Below, one piece after another: positions 7,289 through 13,372 of a DNA stretch of 14,109 nucleotides. The DNA lies in contig JANQMQ010000384.1 of NCBI GenBank assembly GCA_028279995.1, positions 1-14,109 on the forward strand, written 5' to 3'. The stretch is from Candidatus Phaeomarinibacter sp. (GTDB lineage: Bacteria > Pseudomonadota > Alphaproteobacteria > CGMCC-115125). The number at the start of each line of letters is the position of its first letter. Position 1 is the first letter of the stretch. The position numbers were made by a program, and so were the translations under genes. Below the pieces are notes generated by a model that saw nothing but the letters and a program-made list of their open reading frames with translations, ran no database searches and was not told the DNA's origin.

Positions 7289-8077
7289 CTATCGCGCGAC
7301 TTGTGGCGCAAAGCCAAGATGCATGCCTGCATCCGTAATCAGCGTTTCGCCGGTGATGTGCTCGCCGCCCTCGCAGGCAAAGAACACGGCAGCATCCGCC
7401 ACCAGCTCTGGTGTGCCGGCCTGCTTCAGCGGCATGGTGGCTTCCTGGTCGGCGACGATCTGCTGATACATGTTGTCGCCGAACTTGTCCTTGAACCAGC
7501 GTGTGCCGATGAAGCCGGGGCAGATGGCGTTGACGCGCACTTCCGGTGCCAGCGAGCGGGCAAGGGACAGGGTCATGGTGTTGAGCGCGCCCTTGGAGGC
7601 TGCGTAGGCGACCGATGACCCGATGCCTGCGACCCCTGCAATCGACGACACATTCACGACCTTGCCCTTGCCGTTCTCCTTTAGGTGCGGCAGGCAGGCG
7701 CGGATCATCTGGTACGGGCCGACGACGTTGAGGCCGTAGATCCAGTGGAAGTCCTCAGCGTCAAGATCATCAAGTTTGTTGTGGTCGGCGAACTTGGTGC
7801 CGCCCGCATTGTTGACGAGAATGTCGATGCGTCCAAACGCATCCACGGTTTCCTGGGCCATGCGGCGGCAGTCTTCGTCCTTTGACACATCCGCCTGCAC
7901 AAGCAGCGCCTTGCCGCCTGCCGCTTCACATGCTTGTGCGGTTTCTTCGGCTTCGGCCTTACTTTTCGTAAAATTGATCACCACATTAGCGCCACGTTCT
8001 GCCAGCTTGATGGCAATGGCGGCGCCAAGGCCTGTGGCAGAGCCGGTGACAATGGCAGTCAAACCGTCGATACGCAT
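7289..8077 (-). CDS. SDR family oxidoreductase (FabG-like)
   Basis: Classical SDR of 262 residues, cytosolic. TGSATGLG is at 11-18, NNAG at 89-92, structural Asn117, catalytic Ser145, Tyr158 and Lys162, and PGF at the usual place after the catalytic helix. After beta-2 the sequence is NFTKSK, with no acidic residue and nearby basic ones, which suggests NADP(H). The C-terminus (HITGETLITDAG) is typical of FabG-like 3-oxoacyl reductases and sugar or steroid alcohol dehydrogenases. The start ATG at 8077 is preceded by GGAGG with 5 nt spacing. It is the first gene of a minus-strand pair with the RidA-family gene, and its upstream region is shared with the divergent DUF427 gene. Substrate unknown. 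Confidence 0.93.
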   Translation of the reverse strand: MRIDGLTAIVTGSATGLGAAIAIKLAERGANVVINFTKSKAEAEETAQACEAAGGKALLVQADVSKDEDCRRMAQETVDAFGRIDILVNNAGGTKFADHNKLDDLDAEDFHWIYGLNVVGPYQMIRACLPHLKENGKGKVVNVSSIAGVAGIGSSVAYAASKGALNTMTLSLARSLAPEVRVNAICPGFIGTRWFKDKFGDNMYQQIVADQEATMPLKQAGTPELVADAAVFFACEGGEHITGETLITDAGMHLGFAPQVAR

Positions 8078-8128
8078 TATGTCCTCCCTCGCGGTGTATT
8101 TGTTGCGCCCACTAAGGCGGGGATGGGC

Positions 8129-8145
8129 CCGGACTGCAAGTCCGG
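8129..8145. promoter_or_regulatory. 17-bp inverted repeat in a divergent intergenic region
   Basis: Perfect 7-bp inverted repeat CCGGACT/AGTCCGG around a 3-base spacer, in the 92-bp gap between the divergent SDR (-) and DUF427 (+) genes, 24 nt before the latter's start. No T-run follows, so it is not a terminator. It could be an operator for both transcripts or a hairpin in the DUF427 leader. Confidence 0.35.
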
Positions 8146-8169
8146 AGTGGTGAAAACTGGGAGGCTAAG

Positions 8170-8568
8170 ATGACAGCAACATCCAAAACGGTTTCAGGCG
8201 CGGACCTTCCGTCCAGACTGGCAGAAGCCCCTGACCGCATTCGGCTGGAACCGGTTTCCGGCGAAGTCGTGGTGACCATGGGCGACATCCAGATCGCCCG
8301 CACGCGCAATGCCATCCGCCTGCATGAGGGTGACTACACGCCGATGATCTATGTGCCGGCCACGGATGCGGATTTCAGCGGCCTCACCAAGACGGATCAC
8401 ACCACCTACTGTCCCTTGAAAGGCGAGGCGTCCTACTACTCGGTCTCGGCTGGCGGCGAGGCCGGTGTCAACGCGGTCTGGACTTATGAAGATCCGTTTG
8501 CCGAGTGGGCCGACATCAAGGACCATCTGGCGTTCTACACGGATCGCATTAAGGTCGAAGAGCGCTAG
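8170..8568 (+). CDS. DUF427 domain-containing protein
   Basis: Small cytosolic protein of 132 residues matching the DUF427 family (Pfam PF04248). Family landmarks are the region around IRLHEGDYTPMIYVP, the core motif YCPLKGEASYYSV (about residues 77-89) and the C-terminal AVWTYEDPFAEWADIKDHLAFYTDRI. The biochemical role of this family is not established. The start at 8170 has GGGAGG 5 nt upstream. It is divergent from the SDR-RidA pair and followed 26 bp later by a secreted-protein gene on the same strand, likely in one transcript. Length and motifs look complete. Confidence 0.92.
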   Translation: MTATSKTVSGADLPSRLAEAPDRIRLEPVSGEVVVTMGDIQIARTRNAIRLHEGDYTPMIYVPATDADFSGLTKTDHTTYCPLKGEASYYSVSAGGEAGVNAVWTYEDPFAEWADIKDHLAFYTDRIKVEER

Positions 8569-8594
8569 GCTCGCGGGACATGAGGGGAGACATC

Positions 8595-9164
8595 ATGCGT
8601 CAGTTCATTCTTGCAGGTGCGTTTGTTGCAGCATTTGCAGCGACGGCATCTGCGGAGCCGGTCAGCAAATATTCCGACATTGACCTTGAGGTCTGCCCCA
8701 AGGGGCAGGACTTCGGCGAGGAGCCTGCCTATGAAGCCATCTGTCCGGGTCCGGAGGGGTGGGAGCTACGCGTTATGGAAGGGGACCTGCGCTTCTGGGT
8801 CGAGCCACGCCGCGCGGGCGAGCGGACCGAGATGCATTTCCAGACCCTGTCGGCATTCAACAATGTGAACAGCAAGGCAGAATGGCGCGGGGAGATTGCC
8901 GCCGGGTCCTTTGAACCTTATGCCATGATCCTGCGCTATTTCACCGACAGCGGCATGGGCGAGGATCGAGGCAATGTACTTGTCGTGACCAAGGTGCCCG
9001 CAACGCCCGGCGAGCGGTCCTGTCACATCGGATACGTAGACGCCAAGGCCGTTGAGAATGCCAACGAGCTTGCGCAACAGATTGCCGACACGACGGCCGA
9101 CCGTTTTGACTGTGAAACGCACGTCCCGCTAACCGTGTCGCCTGGTGGGCCCGCATTGCCATAA
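8595..9164 (+). CDS. secreted protein of unknown function
   Basis: A 189-residue protein that I do not recognise. It begins with a clear signal peptide: MRQF, a hydrophobic core, then ATASA-EP cleavage near residue 20, so it should be exported to the periplasm. The mature part is acidic, with no membrane segment, and has four cysteines (in EVCPKG, AICPGP, RSCHIG and FDCETH), enough for two disulfides. The middle (GWELRVMEGDLRFWVEPRR) suggests beta strands. The start at 8595 is chosen over an ATG 15 nt earlier because GGGGAG is correctly spaced and the signal peptide is cleaner. It probably shares a transcript with the DUF427 gene 26 bp upstream, and its stop is 10 bp from the convergent SDR stop. 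Confidence 0.85.
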   Translation: MRQFILAGAFVAAFAATASAEPVSKYSDIDLEVCPKGQDFGEEPAYEAICPGPEGWELRVMEGDLRFWVEPRRAGERTEMHFQTLSAFNNVNSKAEWRGEIAAGSFEPYAMILRYFTDSGMGEDRGNVLVVTKVPATPGERSCHIGYVDAKAVENANELAQQIADTTADRFDCETHVPLTVSPGGPALP

Positions 9165-9174
9165 GGGGGCCGTG

Positions 9175-10065
9175 TCAGCGTGCCGAGAGCCTGAACGGTT
9201 CGCCAATCATCTCTTCAGACAGGGTCCACAGGCGCGCTGCTGTGTCGGCATCCTGTGCTTGGGGTGCCCGCTTGGCCTCGCCGACCTTTCCGCGTAACTC
9301 CATCAAACCTTGGGGGCCGTAGTAGTCACCGCCCTTGACCGTGCCGGAGAGGGCCGCGTGCAGCGCTGGCTGCGCGGCTGACTTGTTGGAGTGCGTGATG
9401 AACGGCCCGAGTATCTTCAAGGTGTAGTACTGCGCCCGCGGCATGTCGGTGAACAACCCACTGTCGGAGCCGCCGGGATGGACACTCAGCGAGACCAGTT
9501 TGCGACCCGCAGCCTTCAACCGGCGATCCAGCTCATCGCCGAACAGCAGGCAGGCGAGCTTGGACTGGCAGTATGCCGTGTCCGGCTTGTCCGGCTTCGT
9601 GCAGTGAATATCATCGAAACGGATGGCGCCGTTCTTGTGGGCGACGCTGCTCAGGGAAACAATGCGTGACTGGGGGGTGTCCGGCATCATGTCCAGCAAC
9701 AGCGAGGTCAGCAGCATGTGACCGAGGTGATTGGTCATGAACTGCACTTCGTAGCCATTGGCGGCCGTGCGTCCTCCATAGTCCAGCACGCCGGCATTGT
9801 TGATCAGCACATCCAGATGATCATGCCGCTGGCGAAACTCTGATGCTGCCTTGCGGATCGACTCGAAGTCACCGAGGTCAACAATCAGGATCTCGAATGT
9901 GCCCTTGCGCACTTTCTTCTGCATCGCCGCCATTGCGGCCTCTGCCTTTTCGGCGCTCCGGCATGCCAACACAGTGTGATAGCCGGCTCGTGCCATGCCG
10001 AGGGCCGTTTCAAAGCCGATGCCGTTGTTGGCGCCGGTCACGACCGCAGTCTTATTGCTGGCCAT
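9175..10065 (-). CDS. SDR family oxidoreductase (retinol dehydrogenase/WWOX-like)
   Basis: SDR of 296 residues of the retinol-dehydrogenase/protochlorophyllide-reductase-like branch. TGANNGIG is at 10-17, Arg36 in ACRS favours NADP(H), NNAG is at 89-92, NHLGH at 112-116, SLSS at 137-140, and YCQSK holds Tyr165 and Lys169. The C-terminus carries the GxYYGPxG-type stretch (GDYYGPQGL) common in this branch. A 26-residue upstream extension is rejected: it would overlap the TetR gene by about 74 bp, lacks fold sequence, and GGGAG lies 9 nt before the ATG at 10065. The start follows the TetR stop by 4 nt, so the two are translationally linked and the TetR protein probably controls this gene. Substrate unknown, perhaps a lipophilic alcohol or ketone. 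Confidence 0.92.
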   Translation of the reverse strand: MASNKTAVVTGANNGIGFETALGMARAGYHTVLACRSAEKAEAAMAAMQKKVRKGTFEILIVDLGDFESIRKAASEFRQRHDHLDVLINNAGVLDYGGRTAANGYEVQFMTNHLGHMLLTSLLLDMMPDTPQSRIVSLSSVAHKNGAIRFDDIHCTKPDKPDTAYCQSKLACLLFGDELDRRLKAAGRKLVSLSVHPGGSDSGLFTDMPRAQYYTLKILGPFITHSNKSAAQPALHAALSGTVKGGDYYGPQGLMELRGKVGEAKRAPQAQDADTAARLWTLSEEMIGEPFRLSAR

Positions 10066-10069
10066 CGGA

Positions 10070-10741
10070 TCAATCTCCCGTTGAAGGTTTGAGGTGAAGG
10101 GTTGTTTCAACAAACTGCATGGCGTCGGCGGCAAATGCGGCATCGGGGCGCCTGTCTAGCTGGGTCGGGCGGAGTACCGGATCGAGGCGGGCACGCAACA
10201 TGGCGCCAAGCTGATCCAGCACGAAGGATGCGGCAGCGGCGGGGGCGTCGTGGCCGATCTCGTCACGGCGTTGAAGCAGCAGTTCCAGCAGCCCGCCATA
10301 CATGGCTGACTGGATTTCGAGATGATGCTTGCGCAGTTCGGGATGGGCTGTGGCAACGACGAGGGCGGCGGCCTTGTATTCGCGCCGATCCTTGGTGCTG
10401 GCGAGAGAAAAGCTGACGAAGGATCCAAGGATGTCGCGAATGGTTGCGCCTTCCCAGCGGGCCGGCTCAACGGCGTCCTGACTTATCTGCGCATAGTCTT
10501 CCATCATGCGGTGGTAGAGGGCGTATAGCAGCGCCTGCTTGTCCTTGAAGTGATGGTAGACGGAGCCAACGGAGGTCTTGGCCCGTTTGGCAATGTCGGC
10601 CACGGATGTGGCCTCGATACCCTGTTTCAGGATCAGCGTTTCTGCCGCATCCAGCAATGCATTCTGCGTACGGGTGCTGCGGGATTGCTGTCCCTCGCGG
10701 CGCCAATGCAGGTTGGAAGTCCAGCGATTGGTTTTTTTCAT
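10070..10741 (-). CDS. TetR/AcrR family transcriptional regulator
   Basis: Repressor-type regulator of 223 residues, usual length for the family. After a basic N-terminal tail, the DNA-binding helices span about residues 25-70, with the helix-turn-helix in TSVADIAKRAKTSVGSVYHHF (about 45-65). The remaining helical domain, ligand-binding and dimer-forming in this family, has little sequence signature. ATG at 10741 is preferred over an in-frame TTG three codons upstream; neither has a strong Shine-Dalgarno. It heads a minus-strand operon with the SDR gene 4 nt downstream and is divergent from a TesB-like thioesterase, the usual layout for a local regulator of both units. The 106-bp spacer carries operator-like repeats. 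The ligand is unknown; an acyl-CoA or lipophilic compound would fit the neighbours. Confidence 0.93.
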   Translation of the reverse strand: MKKTNRWTSNLHWRREGQQSRSTRTQNALLDAAETLILKQGIEATSVADIAKRAKTSVGSVYHHFKDKQALLYALYHRMMEDYAQISQDAVEPARWEGATIRDILGSFVSFSLASTKDRREYKAAALVVATAHPELRKHHLEIQSAMYGGLLELLLQRRDEIGHDAPAAAASFVLDQLGAMLRARLDPVLRPTQLDRRPDAAFAADAMQFVETTLHLKPSTGD

Positions 10742-10759
10742 TGCGAACAATCGGAAATG

Positions 10760-10781
10760 AAACCGAATTTGTGTTCAGTTT
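10760..10781. promoter_or_regulatory. operator-like inverted repeat for the TetR protein
   Basis: AAACCGAA and TTCAGTTT, 8-bp arms with one mismatch around a 6-bp spacer, about 20 bp upstream of the TetR start. The left ten bases AAACCGAATT recur exactly at 10812-10821, next to the -35 box of the TetR promoter and ahead of the divergent thioesterase. The size and place fit a TetR-family operator. Confidence 0.45.
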
Positions 10782-10809
10782 TATTGCCATGCGGGCTAAG
10801 GTCTGTCAA
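10781..10809 (-). promoter_or_regulatory. candidate promoter of the TetR-SDR operon
   Basis: On the minus strand a perfect -35 box TTGACA (10809-10804) is followed 17 bp later by CAATAA (10786-10781) as a weak -10. Transcription would begin around 10774, inside the inverted repeat at 10760-10781, giving a leader of about 30 nt and a simple basis for autorepression. Confidence 0.45.
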
Positions 10810-10847
10810 GAAAACCGAATTCCTATTCTAATATTGTGGAGCTCTCT

Positions 10848-11627
10848 ATGGTGTTCTGGACTGCTGCCCCAGTTGTCGAGCCTGTCGGGGGTGCTGCTGC
10901 ATTCCGCATGACGGCGCTGCCTCAGGCCTGTGTGGGCCCGGACGACCATCAGTTCTTCATGGGTGGGGTTGCCATGGCGGCTGCCACGGACGCTTTGGAG
11001 CGGACCACCGGCAAGCCGCTGCTATGGGCAACGATCCAGTTTCTCAGCCACGGCTTTCTCGGCGACGAGATCGACATCGGCGTCGAGGCGGTCGGTGGCG
11101 GCCGCAACGTGATGCAGATGATGGCAACTCTTTCCAAGGGGGATGTGGTTCTGCAGCGGGTGATCGGCGCCCTGGGTGAGCGACCGAACGGCAGGGAAGA
11201 TGTTTTTGTATCAATACCTGATGTGCCGCCGCCGGATGGCTGCGCGCCCAAGGCGGACGACACGTTTGGCCGCCCCGACAATCTGCTGGCCCAGTTCGAG
11301 CGGCGGACGGCGGTGGAGGACAATGACAAGGGCTATGAGTGCATGTGGATGCGGCCCCTGTTTGATGCCCAGGTGAGCGCATCGCTGCTTGCTCTCATGT
11401 CAGACTTCTTTCTCGGAGCGCACCCGGTCACCCGCGGCGGTACCAGCCTCGACAATACACTGCGGGTGCATGCAACGGTGCCGACTGAGTGGGTACTGTG
11501 CGTCACCCAGTATGCGGGCTTCGTGCGCGGCGCGGTTCACGGTTCGCAGCACATGTTCTCTCAGAACGGTGTCCTGCTCACGAGTTCAAGCCAGACAGGG
11601 TTGCTGCCAAACCGCCGCAAGGCATGA
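10848..11627 (+). CDS. TesB-like acyl-CoA thioesterase (double hotdog)
   Basis: Thioesterase-family protein of 259 residues with two hotdog domains, as in TesB/4HBT_3 proteins, which hydrolyse acyl-CoA to free acid and CoA. The N-terminal hotdog has GGVAMAAATDA, IQFLSHGF and the GGGRNVMQM strand. The C-terminal hotdog has SLDNTLRVH, EWVLCVTQYAGFVRG and SSSQTGLLPNR. The Asp of SLD (Asp202) and the Gln of SQTG (Gln249) match the conserved active-site Asp and Gln of TesB; the third polar residue is not obvious by eye. ATG at 10848 has GGAG 7 nt upstream and is preferred over GTG at 10836. The gene is divergent from the TetR-SDR operon and convergent with the crotonase gene 25 bp away. Chain-length preference unknown. 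Confidence 0.87.
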   Translation: MVFWTAAPVVEPVGGAAAFRMTALPQACVGPDDHQFFMGGVAMAAATDALERTTGKPLLWATIQFLSHGFLGDEIDIGVEAVGGGRNVMQMMATLSKGDVVLQRVIGALGERPNGREDVFVSIPDVPPPDGCAPKADDTFGRPDNLLAQFERRTAVEDNDKGYECMWMRPLFDAQVSASLLALMSDFFLGAHPVTRGGTSLDNTLRVHATVPTEWVLCVTQYAGFVRGAVHGSQHMFSQNGVLLTSSSQTGLLPNRRKA

Positions 11628-11652
11628 AGCAGCATATGTTGCGGGTGTTGAC

Positions 11653-12426
11653 TCAGCGGCCGCGGAATTTTGGTTGGCGATTTTCCGTGAATGCCTTTCG
11701 GCCTTCTGCGAAGTCCTCACTACTGCCACAGCGCATGATCATTTCTTCGGCGGCCTGAAGAGAGCCGTCGTGCCGGTTGAGGGCGGTGATGGTTGCCTTG
11801 GCGGCCTGCATGGTGAGGGGTGCGTTGTGGCTCATGCCGGTTGCAATCTCCCGGGCATGGGCAAAGACATCGGATGCGGGCAGCACCGCGTTGAGCATGC
11901 CAAGTTGGCTGGCCATGGGCGCATCATATCGCCGGGCAGTCACGAGCACATCAAAGGCATTGGAGGGGCCGACCGTGCGCAGAAGCCGTGCCACGGCGGG
12001 CGCCGCGTAGCCGAGGCCAAGCCGGGCAGCCGGAATGGCGAAAGTTGCTTCTTGTGAGGCAATTCGCATGTCACAGGCCAGAGCGAGCGCAAGTCCGCCG
12101 CCCATGCAAGGCCCCTGAATTGCAGCAATCACCGGCCTGCTGCAATTCTCGAGGCTTGCCTGCGCCGCTTCAAACCTCTCTTCAAAGTCAGAGAGTGCCT
12201 TGGGATCATCGCCCATCTGGTGCAGCTCTCGGATGTCAGCCCCCGCTGCAAAAACATCGTCTCCCGCGCCGCGCAGAATGATCGCGCGTACACTGTCATC
12301 TTCGTCGAGTTTGGCGACCGCGCGGGGAATGTCCTCCCACATGGCGGTCGTCAGCGCATTCCGTTGGTCTTGCCGGTCGATGATGATCCAGCCGACCGTG
12401 CCTTCTGTCTCGGTGCGGATGGTCAT
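11653..12426 (-). CDS. enoyl-CoA hydratase/isomerase (crotonase) family protein, altered active site
   Basis: Crotonase-fold protein of 257 residues, likely binding an acyl-CoA in the cytosol. The oxyanion-hole segments are FAAGADI (59-65) and GPCMGGG (105-111). Aligned without gaps to rat mitochondrial hydratase, the two catalytic glutamates (Glu144 in GGCELA and Glu164 in QPEI) fall on Ala113 (GGLALA) and Ala133 (IPAARLG). It is therefore unlikely to be a standard 2-enoyl-CoA hydratase; other crotonase chemistries (isomerase, decarboxylase, C-C hydrolase, thioester hydrolase) are possible. The start overlaps the stop of the upstream alpha/beta hydrolase in ATGA (12423-12426), so the two are translationally coupled. 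Fold assignment is firm; the reaction is open. Confidence 0.9.
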   Translation of the reverse strand: MTIRTETEGTVGWIIIDRQDQRNALTTAMWEDIPRAVAKLDEDDSVRAIILRGAGDDVFAAGADIRELHQMGDDPKALSDFEERFEAAQASLENCSRPVIAAIQGPCMGGGLALALACDMRIASQEATFAIPAARLGLGYAAPAVARLLRTVGPSNAFDVLVTARRYDAPMASQLGMLNAVLPASDVFAHAREIATGMSHNAPLTMQAAKATITALNRHDGSLQAAEEMIMRCGSSEDFAEGRKAFTENRQPKFRGR

Positions 12427-13244
12427 GTACTCGTATCCAAATCAAGAAACGCCAGGATATCCGTCCAGGCGGTGCGGTCCTGCAGCAGGAACAAGTGGCC
12501 GCCCTCGTACATCTTCAGTGTGGCGTCGGGAATGCGGTCAGCCATGCGCTGTTGAGTGTCCGGCGTGGCGATGCCGTCATACTTGCCGCCGCAGATGAGC
12601 GTGGTGTGCGGCAGGGTCGCCAGACCCTCCCAGGCATCATGGTCCTTGCGGGCTTCGAGCTGCCACAGGGCGCCTTCGCTGCGGCGATGTTCATCCTTGT
12701 ACGGCTCCTCCGCATCCACCTGCATCCTGATGAGGCTGGCGAACAGGTCCGCATTCTCTTTCTGCCAGGCCTCGTCGCTGCGGGTATCGGAGATGGGGGC
12801 CATGAAGCGGATGCGTTCTTCTTCGCCCATGTCGGCGACCGTATGGAGTGGGTAGGAGCTCCCGCCGTCGCCGCCGGGGGACGTGCAACACAGCACCAGT
12901 CTGTCGATCCTGTCGGGGTGACGTTGCGCCAGATGCTGAGCCACCATGCCTCCGAAGGAGACGCCGATCACGTGCGCCTTGTCCCAGCCGCGTGCATCCA
13001 TCAGCGCCGCCGCGTCATCTGCATACTGCGCCATGGAGTAGGGGGCATCGGGCTTGTCCGTCTGGCCCAGGCCGCGCTGGTCGTAGGTCAGAACGCGCGC
13101 CGCCTTGGTCAGCGGTCCGTCCATCACATTGGGCTTCTTGCGCAGGTCACCGCCTGATCCGCCGATGAAGAACACCGGTGGTGCATCATCCGACCCCTGT
13201 TCTTCCCAATAGACGTTAATGTCGCCCGCGCGCGTGATCGGCAT
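12423..13244 (-). CDS. alpha/beta hydrolase (enol-lactonase-like)
   Basis: Alpha/beta-hydrolase of 273 residues, cytosolic, similar in layout to 3-oxoadipate enol-lactonase and related hydrolases. Motifs are GGSGGD (28-33, oxyanion region), YDQRGLGQTDKP (54-65), the nucleophile elbow GVSFGG with Ser96, Asp223 in GGKYDGIATP and His250 in EGGHLFLLQ, giving a complete Ser-Asp-His triad. The start is uncertain: ATG at 13244 begins right at the first beta strand, while ATG at 13298 adds 18 residues with no fold sequence; neither has a clear Shine-Dalgarno. Its stop overlaps the crotonase start (ATGA), so the two products are made together and probably act in one pathway. It is divergent from cysE. 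Substrate unknown. Confidence 0.9.
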   Translation of the reverse strand: MPITRAGDINVYWEEQGSDDAPPVFFIGGSGGDLRKKPNVMDGPLTKAARVLTYDQRGLGQTDKPDAPYSMAQYADDAAALMDARGWDKAHVIGVSFGGMVAQHLAQRHPDRIDRLVLCCTSPGGDGGSSYPLHTVADMGEEERIRFMAPISDTRSDEAWQKENADLFASLIRMQVDAEEPYKDEHRRSEGALWQLEARKDHDAWEGLATLPHTTLICGGKYDGIATPDTQQRMADRIPDATLKMYEGGHLFLLQDRTAWTDILAFLDLDTST

Positions 13245-13249
13245 GTGAT

Positions 13250-13278
13250 TTGATATCCGTAAATTCTGTGGGTATTTG
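13250..13278 (+). promoter_or_regulatory. weak candidate promoter for cysE
   Basis: TTGATA (13250-13255) and TATTTG (13273-13278) are 17 bp apart in the 128-bp gap between the divergent alpha/beta hydrolase and cysE. The -35 is a good match and the -10 is poor. A leader of about 85 nt would include the inverted repeat TCAGGC/GCCTGA (13325-13330 and 13351-13356). Confidence 0.25.
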
Positions 13279-13372
13279 TAATTCGCCGGAAAGACCATAT
13301 GTGGTAATTTCGAGCGTTAGTAAATCAGGCCCCGTCCATGTATCCGGCGCGCCTGAGGTTCGGGAGGGCCGA

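Noticed and set aside
8121..8147. tRNA-Cys-like anticodon arm (stem CCGGA/TCCGG around CTGCAAG)
   Set aside because: The seven-base loop has a GCA anticodon pattern, but there is no D arm, T arm or matching acceptor stem nearby. I treat it as a simple inverted repeat.
11389..12057. Plus-strand open frame bridging the thioesterase 3' end and the crotonase gene
   Set aside because: It overlaps two well-supported genes in other frames and shows no protein-like motif.
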